The notes: generated by a model from the letters alone, not told the origin. DNA of 19,438 nucleotides from Paracoccaceae bacterium (GCA_016764835.1 JAESRD010000211.1:1-19438), one strand, 5' to 3'. Shown: positions 7,074 through 14,763, numbered from the stretch's first letter. A program made the numbers and translations.

Positions 7074-8888
7074 TTATCCGCCCGCTTTTTCTGCCAGTCC
7101 CAACCACTCTTCTTCGGCCTCGATCAGCGCCGTTTGCCGCGCAACCAGTGCCTCATTTGCCTTGGCAAATTTCACCGGTTGTTTGCCAAACAAATCAGGG
7201 TCGGCCATCAGCTGTTCGAGCTTGGCAATCTCAGCTTCCAGCCTGGAAATCAGCTTCGGCAATTCTTCCAAACGGTGGGTTTGAGTAAAACTTAGCCCGC
7301 CTGATTTGGCGGCTTTGCTTGGTGCGGGCTCAGCCTTGCGCGGGCTTGCCTTGGCCTGTTTCTTCTTTTCAGCTGCATCCCTGCCGCGTTGGGTTTGGTA
7401 ATCAGTCCAACCGCCAGCATAGACCACCGCCGTGCCGTCGCCCTCCATGGCAATCGTCGTATCGGCCACCCGGTCAATAAAGTCACGGTCGTGGCTGACC
7501 AAAATAACAGTGCCCTCATATTCGCCAAGCACATCTTGCAGCAGATCGAGCGTCTCAACATCAAGATCATTTGTCGGCTCATCGAGCACCAAGAAGTTGG
7601 ATTGGCGCGCCATGATTCGGGCCAGTAAAAGACGGGCCTTTTCGCCGCCAGACAGCGAGCGCACCGGGGCGCGGGCCTGATAATCATCAAACAAAAACTC
7701 TTTGAGGTAGCCGACAACATGGCGCGGATTGCCGCGTACCATGACTTGGTCAGACCGCCCCGGTGAGGCCATATCCGGGTCTGATGTCAGGTTTTCCCAC
7801 AGGCTCAGATCAAGCCGCAAAGCCGAGCGTGATTGGTCGAAATAAGCGGTTTCCAGCTTTGAGCCGTGCTTAATCGTGCCAGTATCAGGCTCTAACTCGC
7901 CCAAGAGCAGCCGCACCAATGTGGTTTTGCCAACGCCGTTGGGGCCGACAAGAGCGATCCTGTCGCCGCGCTGCACCGTTAGACTGAAATCTGTCAGCAG
8001 CTGTTTGCCGCCCAGATTGATGCTAATGTTCTTGGCCTCAATAACTTTGCGGCCCGATGCTTGGCCACCGTCGAGCTTCAGCCCCGCCGTGCCCTTGCGC
8101 CGGATCATGTTTGACCGCTCTGCCCGCAGGTCTTTGAGCGCCCGCACCCGGCCCATATTGCGCTTGCGCCGGGCGGATATGCCCTCAACAGCCCAACGGC
8201 CCTCGGCTTTAATCTTGCGATCAAGTTTATGGCGCGACACGTCTTCTTCTTCAAAAATCTTATCACGCCAGCTTTCAAAGGCACCAAAGCCCTGCTCTTG
8301 GCGGCGCATAACACCGCGATCAACCCAAAGCGTGGCCCGGGTCAGATTGCGTAAAAACGCGCGGTCATGGCTGATGAGGATGAAACTTTTGCTGGTATTG
8401 CGCAGGGCCTCCTCCAGCCAAGATATCGCGGTGATATCAAGGTGGTTGGTCGGCTCATCGAGCAACATCAGATCTGGGTCTTGGGCGATAAGCCGGGCAA
8501 TCGCCGCGCGCCGCTTTTCGCCACCAGAGGCAGCACTCGAAGGGCGGTCGAGATCAAAGCTCAGGCCTTCGGCAACGATTTCAACGAGGTAGCGCTCATC
8601 TGGGTCGATTTCACCGGCGGCGTAGTCACCCAGTGTCTCGTAGTCGCTCAGGTCTGGGTCTTGCTCAAGATAGCCGACTGAGACGCCAGATGCGACAGTG
8701 CGCGCGCCTTTGTCCGGCTCTATCAACCCGGCCATAACCTTGAGCAGGGTCGATTTGCCAGAGCCGTTGCGGCCGACAAGCGCGGCGCGGTCGCCGGCTT
8801 GTACGGTCAGCGACAGGGTGTCGAGAATTGGATCACCACCAAAGGTCAGTGAAACATCGGAGAGCTGTAAAAGGGGTGCACGTGCCAT
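7074..8888 (-). CDS. uup: ABC-F family ATPase, Uup type
   Basis: A 604-residue soluble protein with two ATP-binding cassettes and no membrane segments. ABC-F proteins act on the ribosome (translation factors, antibiotic protection); Uup has also been linked to genome stability and 50S biogenesis. Cassette 1 has Walker A GRNGSGKST (39-47), a SGGEKRRAAIARL signature and LMLLDEPTNHLD. A basic linker follows (about residues 225-270). Cassette 2 has GPNGVGKTT, LSGGEKARLLLARI and LVLDEPTNDLD. The C-terminal segment RLEELPKLISRLEAEIAKLE onward is the coiled coil that marks Uup rather than EttA. I chose ATG 8886-8888 (MARAPLLQLSDVSL); the TTG at 8924 is possible but lacks support. It is third in a leftward run after the lipoprotein and OlsB-like genes, with 48 bases to the latter. 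Confidence 0.9.
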   Translation of the reverse strand: MARAPLLQLSDVSLTFGGDPILDTLSLTVQAGDRAALVGRNGSGKSTLLKVMAGLIEPDKGARTVASGVSVGYLEQDPDLSDYETLGDYAAGEIDPDERYLVEIVAEGLSFDLDRPSSAASGGEKRRAAIARLIAQDPDLMLLDEPTNHLDITAISWLEEALRNTSKSFILISHDRAFLRNLTRATLWVDRGVMRRQEQGFGAFESWRDKIFEEEDVSRHKLDRKIKAEGRWAVEGISARRKRNMGRVRALKDLRAERSNMIRRKGTAGLKLDGGQASGRKVIEAKNISINLGGKQLLTDFSLTVQRGDRIALVGPNGVGKTTLVRLLLGELEPDTGTIKHGSKLETAYFDQSRSALRLDLSLWENLTSDPDMASPGRSDQVMVRGNPRHVVGYLKEFLFDDYQARAPVRSLSGGEKARLLLARIMARQSNFLVLDEPTNDLDVETLDLLQDVLGEYEGTVILVSHDRDFIDRVADTTIAMEGDGTAVVYAGGWTDYQTQRGRDAAEKKKQAKASPRKAEPAPSKAAKSGGLSFTQTHRLEELPKLISRLEAEIAKLEQLMADPDLFGKQPVKFAKANEALVARQTALIEAEEEWLGLAEKAGG

Positions 8889-8936
8889 GAGGCGTGGGCT
8901 ATTGCCCCGCGCGCCAAGGTGCAAGCCCCATTGCGC

Positions 8937-9665
8937 CTAGCCGGGCGTGTTTACGGCTGCGCGCAGCGCTTTAGCCCGACGCGCCGGGATTGCGCTGATC
9001 TCAAGCCCGGTAAAAACATGCAGCGTGCCGAGCTGGTGGTCCATCACCGCATGATCGCTGACCCAACCGCCCATGGCCAGATAGCTGCGCAAAAGCGGCG
9101 GCATGGCTCGCAGGGCTTGTTTCATGTCGGGCTTATGTTGACTGAAGTGCACAATCTCAGGCGCTTTGACCTGTGGTTGCCAGTTTGCCGGGGCCAAATG
9201 CCGGGCATGGAGCAGTGCGAATGTTTCGCGGTAGCGCCCGGCATCGGTGCCCGCAAATGACGAACAGCCAAAGAGCAGCTCAGCCTGCGCATCATCAACA
9301 AACCGGGCCATCGCCGCCCAAGCCACGCGCAAAATATCGAGGTCGCTATAAGCGGGGTTGGTGCAGAACCTGCCGATTTCGACCATTGGGCGGCCGATGC
9401 TCATGAGCGCTGTCAGCTCGTAGAACTGCGCCGCGTAGCTTTGGCCAATGTCGCGGCCCTGCGCCAGTGCCAGCAGCCGAAAGCAGCAGACCAACGCCCC
9501 GGTCCTGTCTTCGACCAGAACATGCTGGCAAATTTGGTCAAAACCATCGGTGTCATCTGTGCCAAAGCAACGGCGGCGCAGGGCTTTGCAGTGCTCAATA
9601 TCCGCCGGGCCGTCCGCCAGCCGTGCCGTGTAGCGCTCGGTTTGAAACAGCGTCATATGCGTCAT
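8937..9665 (-). CDS. GNAT-fold N-acyltransferase, OlsB-like (ornithine-acyl-ACP acyltransferase family)
   Basis: A 242-residue cytoplasmic protein resembling OlsB, which transfers a 3-hydroxyacyl chain from acyl carrier protein to the amino group of ornithine, the first step of ornithine lipid synthesis. Recognisable parts are KALRRRCFG near the N-terminus, the acetyltransferase-like core with VEIGRFCTNPAYSD, and the C-terminal PPLLRSYLAMGGWVSDHAV followed by a D-x-x-L-x-T-x-H-V-F-T pattern. The ATG at 9663-9665 has AAGGAGG close upstream (plus-strand CCTCCTT at 9672-9678). This is better than the GTG at 9695. No acyltransferase of the OlsA type lies beside it. Strict substrate identity is inferred from family resemblance only. 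It follows the lipoprotein gene by 44 bases and probably shares its transcript. Confidence 0.75.
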   Translation of the reverse strand: MTHMTLFQTERYTARLADGPADIEHCKALRRRCFGTDDTDGFDQICQHVLVEDRTGALVCCFRLLALAQGRDIGQSYAAQFYELTALMSIGRPMVEIGRFCTNPAYSDLDILRVAWAAMARFVDDAQAELLFGCSSFAGTDAGRYRETFALLHARHLAPANWQPQVKAPEIVHFSQHKPDMKQALRAMPPLLRSYLAMGGWVSDHAVMDHQLGTLHVFTGLEISAIPARRAKALRAAVNTPG

Positions 9666-9709
9666 CAGACCCCTCCTTAGCGACGATTGGCTCACCGCGT
9701 GGTCAGGAT

Positions 9710-10198
9710 CTATTCGCTGCCCAGCAAACTACCGGCATCAAAGTTACCAATCGCGCCCATGAGTTGGCGCAGGAAGGTCACGTCTTGAATATTATCATCC
9801 GTTACCCGGCGCGACAGCGTCACCACTTGGCCGTCTTCGAGGCCAAACAGCTCTATGTTTTGCACAACATCTTGGGCATCAAAACTGATCGCCAGTACCT
9901 GACGCTCTATTTCTTGTGGGGCCAACGGGCCAAAATGGCGGAACCGGCTCGACACATAGTAAAAGCCAGACCCGTCCAAGACCCCGCCCGAGGTCGGCGT
10001 GCCAACTTGCTCGGCGACCGACTGGCGGGTGTCGGATCCGACGACAATAAGCGCCAGATCATCATCTGACGGCATATAACCGTGGTTGCGGTAAATTGGG
10101 GTACAGGCGCTGGCCAAAAGCAGTAAACCGATGACCATTAGCCGAAAATTACGACCTGTATCCGCAAGATGCTGTAGCGCACCGTACCAATTGCCCAT
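9710..10198 (-). CDS. outer-membrane lipoprotein of the OmlA/BamE (SmpA) family
   Basis: A 162-residue protein. Hydrophobic residues about 20-31 (LMVIGLLLLASA) lead to Cys32 followed by TPIYRNHGYMPSDDDL, a conserved start of this family in alphaproteobacteria. This indicates a lipidated, outer-membrane-anchored protein with a BamE-like fold, probably helping outer-membrane assembly. The lipobox is A-S-A-C, with Ala rather than Leu at -3, which is slightly off consensus. The middle carries a VGSDTRQSVAEQVGTPTSGG segment, the usual BamE/SmpA signature, then a Tyr-rich strand (GSGFYYVSSRF). The ATG at 10196-10198 has an AGGGGG-like site. A shorter start nearer the hydrophobic segment is possible. 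It is divergent from the DUF177 gene, a pairing typical of Rhodobacterales and Rhizobiales. Confidence 0.8.
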   Translation of the reverse strand: MGNWYGALQHLADTGRNFRLMVIGLLLLASACTPIYRNHGYMPSDDDLALIVVGSDTRQSVAEQVGTPTSGGVLDGSGFYYVSSRFRHFGPLAPQEIERQVLAISFDAQDVVQNIELFGLEDGQVVTLSRRVTDDNIQDVTFLRQLMGAIGNFDAGSLLGSE

Positions 10199-10210
10199 GA
10201 ATTTGCCCCC

Positions 10211-10267
10211 TTGTCTTAGCACAGCGTGCCTTCTATCCGGCATACACACCGGCAGGCTGCTGTTCAA
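10211..10267. promoter_or_regulatory. overlapping divergent promoters for lipoprotein and DUF177 genes
   Basis: Rightward: TTGTCT (10211-10216), 17 bases, TATCCG (10234-10239). Leftward: TTGAAC (complement of 10262-10267), 17 bases, TATGCC (complement of 10239-10244). Both have exact 17-base spacers, and the two -10 elements touch back to back. Each matches consensus only partly, so this is a prediction. Confidence 0.35.
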
Positions 10268-10281
10268 GAAAGGATACCAAC

Positions 10282-10836
10282 GTGCACCCGATCTCAGAGC
10301 AATTGATAAGGCTCAGCCAGCAAACCAGCCATAAACCGCTGGAATTTGCGATAAAGCCCGGCCCAGATGAGCGCCACGCCATTGCCAGCAAGCTTGGCAT
10401 TCTTAGGCTGCGCAAGCTGACATTTACCGGCACGCTAACGGCTGTTGGCAAATCTGACTGGCAGTTGGCCGCCAAAATGGGCGCCACGGCGGTGCAAGAA
10501 TGTGTGGCGACGCTGGAGCCTGTGACAACCCGCATCGACCTCGCTGTTGATCGGCGCTACCTTGAGGCGCTGGTCGTGGCCATAAGCGATGACGGCGAAG
10601 AAGAGACCGAAATTCCCGATGATGATACCGCCGAGGCGCTGCCGGCAACGCTCGATCTGGTTGCAGTTATGTGCGAGGCTCTGGCCCTGGCCCTGCCCGA
10701 ATGGCCACGCAGTGCGGGCGCGCCAGCCGCCGACATAAGTGTCACCGAGCCGGGCCAAGAGCCGCTGACCGTTGAGACGATGAAACCCTTTGCCGGGCTG
10801 GCCAGCCTGCGTGACAAACTGGCGAAAGATGACTAA
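10282..10836 (+). CDS. DUF177 / YceD family protein (23S rRNA accumulation protein)
   Basis: A 184-residue acidic protein of the YceD/DUF177 family, whose members are required for normal 23S rRNA accumulation and large-subunit biogenesis in E. coli and plant plastids. The N-terminal part has KPLEFAIKPGPDERHAIASK and the central QECVATLEPVTTRIDLAVDR is typical, including the single conserved Cys. An acidic stretch (DDGEEETEIPDDDTAE) is followed by LPATLDLVAVMCEALALALP. The C-terminus ends with the family-typical KPFAGLASLRDKL. The start is GTG at 10282 with AAAGGA well placed upstream. The order DUF177-rpmF-plsX-fabH is conserved across proteobacteria and supports the call. Confidence 0.88.
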   Translation: MHPISEQLIRLSQQTSHKPLEFAIKPGPDERHAIASKLGILRLRKLTFTGTLTAVGKSDWQLAAKMGATAVQECVATLEPVTTRIDLAVDRRYLEALVVAISDDGEEETEIPDDDTAEALPATLDLVAVMCEALALALPEWPRSAGAPAADISVTEPGQEPLTVETMKPFAGLASLRDKLAKDD

Positions 10837-10884
10837 TCTTACAATTACGGCCAAATAACGCTTGCACCTGCCTAAAGGCGCAGT

Positions 10885-10949
10885 ATTTTCGCGGCCTCCT
10901 TTAACATGCGGCTCGACATAGCGGGGCACACCCGTTAAGACGCGAAAAT
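10885..10949. repeat. 9-bp inverted repeat in the rpmF upstream region
   Basis: ATTTTCGCG (10885-10893) and CGCGAAAAT (10941-10949) are perfect reverse complements 47 bases apart. They lie in the 218-bp gap between DUF177 and rpmF, which has no other gene that I can support. They could form a long-range stem in a leader RNA or be two half-sites of an operator. A candidate -35 (TCGACA, 10913-10918) lies between the arms with only a poor -10. The function is unknown. Confidence 0.4.
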
Positions 10950-10994
10950 TCCCTTTATGGGCAATTGCGAATCCCTTCGGGGCACGATCAAAAC

Positions 10995-11044
10995 CGGGCC
11001 GCTTTGCCCTTTAAACACACGGGCGGCTTTGCCCTTTAAACAAC
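10995..11044 (+). repeat. 25-bp tandem repeat in the rpmF leader
   Basis: Copies at 10995-11019 and 11020-11044 are adjacent and match at 22 of 25 positions. Each contains GGGC, a six-base loop ending CTTT, then GCCC and TTTAAAC, so each unit can fold as a small 4-bp hairpin. The second copy ends directly before the rpmF ribosome binding site (GAGGT, 11045-11049). This placement would suit translational control of L32, but a simple duplication is equally possible. Confidence 0.75.
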
Positions 11045-11054
11045 GAGGTGCGAC

Positions 11055-11261
11055 ATGGCTGTCCCACAGAATAAAATCTCCAAATCCCGTCGCAATCAGC
11101 GGCGCTCCCACGACAGTCTTTCTGGTGCCAACCCGAATGATTGCCCAAGCTGCGGCGAGCAAAAGCGCCCGCACCATATTTGCCCCTCTTGCGGCACATA
11201 TGCTGATCGCGAAGTGATCGCTATTGCGACCGAAGTTGATCTAGACGAGGACGCGGCCTAA
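11055..11261 (+). CDS. rpmF: 50S ribosomal protein L32
   Basis: A 68-residue basic ribosomal protein of the large subunit. It begins [20 protein letters not shown], which is diagnostic of L32. It keeps a complete zinc ribbon with Cys30-x2-Cys33 and Cys43-x2-Cys46 (CPSC and CPSC). The C-terminal tail is acidic. GAGGT lies six bases upstream of the ATG. It precedes plsX by 17 bases, the usual ribosome-lipid linkage. Confidence 0.97.
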   Translation: MAVPQNKISKSRRNQRRSHDSLSGANPNDCPSCGEQKRPHHICPSCGTYADREVIAIATEVDLDEDAA

Positions 11262-11278
11262 GCTGCGTAGCAATCGAT

Positions 11279-12433
11279 ATGGACACATCCCCCACAGAAG
11301 GTAGCCCCGATCAGGCTCGTTCAAAGGGGCCGGGTAGCTCTATGGGGGTTGTCCTTTCGGTTGATGCAATGGGCAGCGATTCCGGCTCGGCCGTGGTTAT
11401 CGCTGGCATTGCCAAATTCCTAAAAGCCAATGCCGATGTGCATGTGCTCGTGCATGGCCCAAAGGCAGAGCTTGCGCCCCATATTGAGCGGCGCAAGATT
11501 GGCGAACGCACCACCATCCACGATATGCCCGACACGGTGTCGATGTCTGACAAGCCGTCGCAGGTTATGCGCCACGGCAAGAAAACCTCGATGTGGTCTG
11601 CGGTTGACGCAGTGCGCAACCGCGAGGCGTCTGTCTGTATTAGCTGCGGCAATACCGGCGCGCTGATGGCGCTTTCAATGCTCAGGCTGCGCAAGGCTGA
11701 CGGGGTCAACCGCCCGGCGATTGCTGCCCTTTGGCCGTCGCGCAACCCGTCTGGGTTTAACGTTTTGCTTGATGCCGGGGCTGATATTCGCGCTGACCAA
11801 GATGACCTGCTGACCTATGCGCTGATGGGCGCGTCTTATGCCCGCAACGGGCTTGGCATTCACCAACCCCGCGTTGGCCTGCTTAATGTTGGCATCGAAG
11901 AACATAAAGGCAGGGCCGAGCTGAAGGTCGCGCATGAAATGATCGGCCGCGCCGCCGCTGATGGTGGCTTCGAATTCATCGGCTTTGTCGAGGGCAGTGA
12001 TATCCCTACCGACCGGGTTGATGTGATCATCACGGACGGCTTTACCGGCAATGTGGCACTCAAAACCGGCGAAGGCACGGCCGGGCTGATCTCAGAGTTT
12101 ATGCGCCAAGCGTTTAAGCACACCCCGCTCAGCCGGTTTGCCGCGCTTTTGGCCTATACATCCTTGAAAAGACTGCAAAACCGCATGGATCCGCGCCGGG
12201 TAAACGGCGGCGTCTTCCTCGGGCTAAATGGCACTGTGGTTAAAAGCCACGGCTCGGCAGATGCCACCGGCATCGCCGCCGCACTCACCTTGGCGCATAA
12301 GCTGGCTCTGTCAGGTTTTGCCGACAGGCTTGCGGCGCGGGTTGCAACCGCAACCTCCGTCGCCCAAGATAGCGAAACAAATGAACCGATCCGCCAAAAC
12401 AAGGCGCCATCGGAAAGCAAAGGCAAGCAATGA
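11279..12433 (+). CDS. plsX: phosphate acyltransferase PlsX
   Basis: PlsX makes acyl-phosphate from acyl-ACP and inorganic phosphate, which feeds PlsY for the first acylation of glycerol-3-phosphate. It is a peripheral inner-membrane enzyme. The 384-residue frame has the family start VLSVDAMGSD (usually AMGGD, so one Gly is Ser), followed by HDMPDTVSMSDKPSQVMRHG, CISCGNTGALMALSM, GLLNVGIEEHKG, DVIITDGFTGNVALKTGEG and GVFLGLNGTVVKSHG. The start is uncertain. The ATG at 11279 has no clear ribosome binding site and adds about 21 unconserved residues; the ATG at 11342, just before VVLSVDAMG, is the alternative. The C-terminal 30 residues are low complexity. The stop overlaps the fabH start as ATGA. 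Confidence 0.95.
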   Translation: MDTSPTEGSPDQARSKGPGSSMGVVLSVDAMGSDSGSAVVIAGIAKFLKANADVHVLVHGPKAELAPHIERRKIGERTTIHDMPDTVSMSDKPSQVMRHGKKTSMWSAVDAVRNREASVCISCGNTGALMALSMLRLRKADGVNRPAIAALWPSRNPSGFNVLLDAGADIRADQDDLLTYALMGASYARNGLGIHQPRVGLLNVGIEEHKGRAELKVAHEMIGRAAADGGFEFIGFVEGSDIPTDRVDVIITDGFTGNVALKTGEGTAGLISEFMRQAFKHTPLSRFAALLAYTSLKRLQNRMDPRRVNGGVFLGLNGTVVKSHGSADATGIAAALTLAHKLALSGFADRLAARVATATSVAQDSETNEPIRQNKAPSESKGKQ

Positions 12434-13401
12434 CAATACGTGCTGTGGTAAGAGGCATCGGGCATTATCTGCCCGACCGCATTGTCCCCAATTCCGAGTT
12501 CGAAAAGACGCTTGAGACTTCCGATGAGTGGATCCGCTCGCGGACCGGGATCGAGCGTCGCCATTTCGCCGCCCTCGACCAGACCACGTCGCAGATGGCT
12601 GCTCTTGCCGCTAAAAAAGCGCTCGACAATGCAGGCCTTGAGGCCAATGACATCGACGCGCTGATCCTTGCCACCTCAACGGCCGACTTCACCTTTCCCT
12701 CGGCCGCGACCATGGTGCAGGCCGAAATTGGCATGAATGGCGGCTTTGCCTATGATGTTCAGGCGGTTTGCGCGGGCTTCGTCTACGGGCTGGCCAATGC
12801 CAATGCGATGATCGTTTCTGGCCAAGCCAAACGGGTCATGATCATTGGCGCCGAAACATTCTCGCGGCTGATGGACTGGACCGACCGCTCAACCTGCGTG
12901 TTGTTTGGCGACGGCGCTGGCGCGCTGATCCTTGAGGCCCAAGAGGGCAATGGCACCACAGCCGATCGCGGTGTGCTCTCTGTCGATATCCATTCAGACG
13001 GCCGCTACCGCGACATGCTTCATGTCGATGGCGGTGTCTCAACAGGCACCACCGGTGTGCTCAAAATGCGTGGGCCAGAAATGTTCCGCCACGCGGTTGA
13101 TAAGCTTGTCAAAACCGCACATGCGGCCATGGAAAAGGCCGGTGTCACTGGCGATGAGGTCGATTGGATCGTGCCACGTCAGGCCAATCTGCGGATTATC
13201 ACCGCCACCGCCCAGCGGATGAATGTGCCAATGGAGCGCGTTGTTGTCACTGTGCAAGACCACGGCAACACCTCTGCCGCGTCAATTCCGCTGGCTCTGT
13301 CGACCGGTGTAGCGCGAGGTCAGATCAAAAAGGGCGACCTTTTGGTCACCGAGGCAATTGGTGGCGGGCTGGCTTGGGGCGCGGTTGTGCTGCGCTGGTA
13401 G
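12430..13401 (+). CDS. fabH: beta-ketoacyl-ACP synthase III (FabH), catalytic His replaced by Arg
   Basis: FabH condenses acetyl-CoA with malonyl-ACP to start type II fatty-acid synthesis. The 323-residue length and full-length conservation are normal: GHYLPDRIVPNSEFE, SDEWIRSRTGIERRHFA, the Cys114 nucleophile in VQAVCAGFVYGL, VLFGDGAGALILE, and Asn280 in DHGNTSAASIPLAL. The triad histidine (His244 in E. coli, in the motif PHQAN) is here Arg250: the codons read GTG CCA CGT CAG GCC AAT (V-P-R-Q-A-N). CGT differs from CAT by one base, so a sequencing or assembly error must be considered. If real, decarboxylation of malonyl-ACP should be impaired. The gene is coupled to plsX by a 4-base overlap. 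Confidence 0.95.
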   Translation: MTIRAVVRGIGHYLPDRIVPNSEFEKTLETSDEWIRSRTGIERRHFAALDQTTSQMAALAAKKALDNAGLEANDIDALILATSTADFTFPSAATMVQAEIGMNGGFAYDVQAVCAGFVYGLANANAMIVSGQAKRVMIIGAETFSRLMDWTDRSTCVLFGDGAGALILEAQEGNGTTADRGVLSVDIHSDGRYRDMLHVDGGVSTGTTGVLKMRGPEMFRHAVDKLVKTAHAAMEKAGVTGDEVDWIVPRQANLRIITATAQRMNVPMERVVVTVQDHGNTSAASIPLALSTGVARGQIKKGDLLVTEAIGGGLAWGAVVLRW

Positions 13402-13483
13402 CGGTAATTCGCCTGTATCTCGGCTTAACGGCCAGAAAATAAGCGAAAATTCACCTTTAACGCCGCAGTCCAAGCCATTGATA

Positions 13484-13513
13484 TTGACTCTGAATTGCCC
13501 TGCGCCTTAATCT
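13484..13513 (+). promoter_or_regulatory. possible ihfA promoter
   Basis: TTGACT (13484-13489) is a good -35. Eighteen bases later TAATCT (13508-13513) is a weak -10. It lies in the 134-bp gap between fabH and ihfA, which has no terminator I can support, so ihfA may also receive read-through. Confidence 0.35.
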
Positions 13514-13535
13514 TTGCTGAAATATGGGGGTAGAT

Positions 13536-13838
13536 ATGACCGACAAGACGCTGACACGCATGGACCTGGCCGAGGCTGTTCACCACGAAGTCGGCCTTTC
13601 GCGAAACGATAGCGCGGACATGGTTGAATCTGTTCTCCAACATATCTCAGACGCATTGGTCAGTGGGGAATCAGTCAAGATTTCTTCATTCGGCACCTTC
13701 TCTGTGCGCGACAAAGCTGCCCGCGTTGGCCGCAATCCTAAAACCGGCGAAGAGGTTCCCATTCACCCGCGCCGGGTTTTGACCTTCCGTTCATCTCACC
13801 TGATGAAAGACCGAGTTGCCGAGGGCAACCGTAGTTAA
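13536..13838 (+). CDS. ihfA: integration host factor subunit alpha
   Basis: IHF-alpha pairs with IHF-beta to bend DNA sharply at specific sites, and acts in nucleoid structure, transcription and recombination. From the ATG at 13536 the product is 100 residues, the usual size. It begins [20 protein letters not shown], followed by helical dimer segments, [20 protein letters not shown] and the DNA-intercalating arm with Pro68 (RNPKTGEEV). [12 protein letters not shown] marks the alpha subunit rather than HU. I prefer 13536 to the ATG at 13524 because a GGGGG site lies just before it and the length then fits. The stop codon is part of the ribosome binding site of the next gene. Confidence 0.95.
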   Translation: MTDKTLTRMDLAEAVHHEVGLSRNDSADMVESVLQHISDALVSGESVKISSFGTFSVRDKAARVGRNPKTGEEVPIHPRRVLTFRSSHLMKDRVAEGNRS

Positions 13839-13850
13839 GGAGCCTCAGCT

Positions 13851-14552
13851 TTGGCAAAATCTCCTGACGCCTTTCGCACTATTTCAGAAGTTTCCGGCTG
13901 GCTAGATACGCCCGCCCACGTGCTGCGCTTTTGGGAAAGCAAGTTTACCCAAGTGCGCCCGGTTAAGCGCGCAGGCGGGCGGCGCTATTACCGCCCCGAA
14001 GATATGGCCCTGTTGGGTGGCATAAAAACACTGCTGCACGAACAAGGACTTACCATCAAAGGTGTGCAGAAACTGCTGCGCGAAAAGGGTGTAAAACACG
14101 TAGCGGCACAGGGCCCCGACCCCGGCCAGCTCAACGGTTTTGCCAGTGATGACAGCACTAAACCTGAGGCACTACCAAACAGCGCGCCCTTGCGGGTGAT
14201 CTCTACCGATATCCCGGATGCGGAAGTGCTGCCCATTCTGCCCGACGCCGTAACGATAACGCCGCAGAGCCGCAAAAAGCGGGCAAAAAAGCCGCCGCAG
14301 ACGATTGAGGTCGTCGCCGAGCAGAGCGCCGAAATAATAGCCGCAGCAGACGAAACCGTGCAGACCGAGACCCGCAGGGCTATATGTTTTGAGCCAAGCT
14401 TCACGCAACAAGATCTTATTGTCCGTCGAGAATTTGGCTGCATGCCGCTGCTCTTTGACCTTAAGAACCGCAAGGCCACTTCTGACGCTCAAAAGCTCGC
14501 GCCAATGATCGCACGGCTTGAAAAACTGCATGCACGTATGACTGCCCGATAG
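13851..14552 (+). CDS. MerR family transcriptional regulator
   Basis: A 233-residue regulator. The N-terminal winged-helix (about 8-80) reads [40 protein letters not shown], then [20 protein letters not shown] and [15 protein letters not shown], the canonical MerR fold. The remaining 150 residues are variable, with an Ala/Glu-rich stretch and a short conserved-looking C-terminus ([12 protein letters not shown] to [10 protein letters not shown]). There is no cysteine cluster suggesting metal sensing, so the signal is unknown. The start is TTG at 13851, supported by AAGGAG (13837-13842) eight bases upstream, which overlaps the ihfA stop; translation is likely coupled to ihfA. The ihfA-merR-tRNA-Pro order is familiar from Rhodobacterales and Rhizobiales. 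Confidence 0.9.
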   Translation: MAKSPDAFRTISEVSGWLDTPAHVLRFWESKFTQVRPVKRAGGRRYYRPEDMALLGGIKTLLHEQGLTIKGVQKLLREKGVKHVAAQGPDPGQLNGFASDDSTKPEALPNSAPLRVISTDIPDAEVLPILPDAVTITPQSRKKRAKKPPQTIEVVAEQSAEIIAAADETVQTETRRAICFEPSFTQQDLIVRREFGCMPLLFDLKNRKATSDAQKLAPMIARLEKLHARMTAR

Positions 14553-14623
14553 GCATTTCGTGCAATTGAGCGCGATTTGTGGCTTGCTCTTGGTGAAAAT
14601 TTACGGTCAATAGGCCGCAGCGT

Positions 14624-14700
14624 CGGGCTATGGCGCAGTCTGGTAGCGCGTCCGTCTGGGGGACGGAAGGTCGCAGGTTCGAGTCCTGCTAGCCCGACCA
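14624..14700 (+). tRNA. tRNA-Pro (anticodon GGG)
   Basis: A 77-base cloverleaf with encoded CCA end. The acceptor stem CGGGCTA pairs with TAGCCCG. The anticodon stem is TCCGT/ACGGA around the loop CTGGGGG (14656-14662), with the anticodon GGG at 14658-14660 reading CCC and CCU. The T arm is GCAGG-TTCGAGT-CCTGC. The D arm is GCGC-AGTCTGGTA-GCGC. It lies 71 bases after the merR stop; I see no confident promoter of its own. Confidence 0.97.
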
Positions 14701-14707
14701 TTTCATC

Positions 14708-14736
14708 CGCCCGCCCGCATAAAGCGGCGGGCGTTT
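14708..14736 (+). terminator. terminator after tRNA-Pro
   Basis: A GC-rich stem of 10 pairs with one bulged C (14708-14718 against 14724-14733, loop ATAAA) is followed by TTT. It begins eight bases after the tRNA CCA end. The short T tract suggests partial read-through into dcd. Confidence 0.65.
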
Positions 14737-14742
14737 GCGTAG

Positions 14743-14763
14743 CCGGGGCCCCGGACGGCGCCG
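14743..14763. repeat. two adjacent GC palindromes before the dcd ribosome binding site
   Basis: CCGGGGCCCCGG (14743-14754) and CGGCGCCG (14756-14763) are each fully self-complementary and sit directly before GGAGGGGG, the dcd ribosome binding site. They could fold with or near that site and affect translation, but this may simply reflect GC-rich composition. Confidence 0.4.

Noticed and set aside
7876..8592. A 238-codon plus-strand frame opposite the Uup-type gene
   Set aside because: Ser/Arg-rich antisense product of the ABC cassette coding sequence; no family features.
11020..11044. 25-bp tandem repeat as the start of a CRISPR array
   Set aside because: Only two directly adjacent copies with no spacer, no cas genes, and placement in a ribosomal protein leader.
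10957..11217. 86-codon plus-strand frame overlapping rpmF in another frame
   Set aside because: Overlaps the unmistakable L32 gene, has no ribosome binding site, and runs through the leader repeats.
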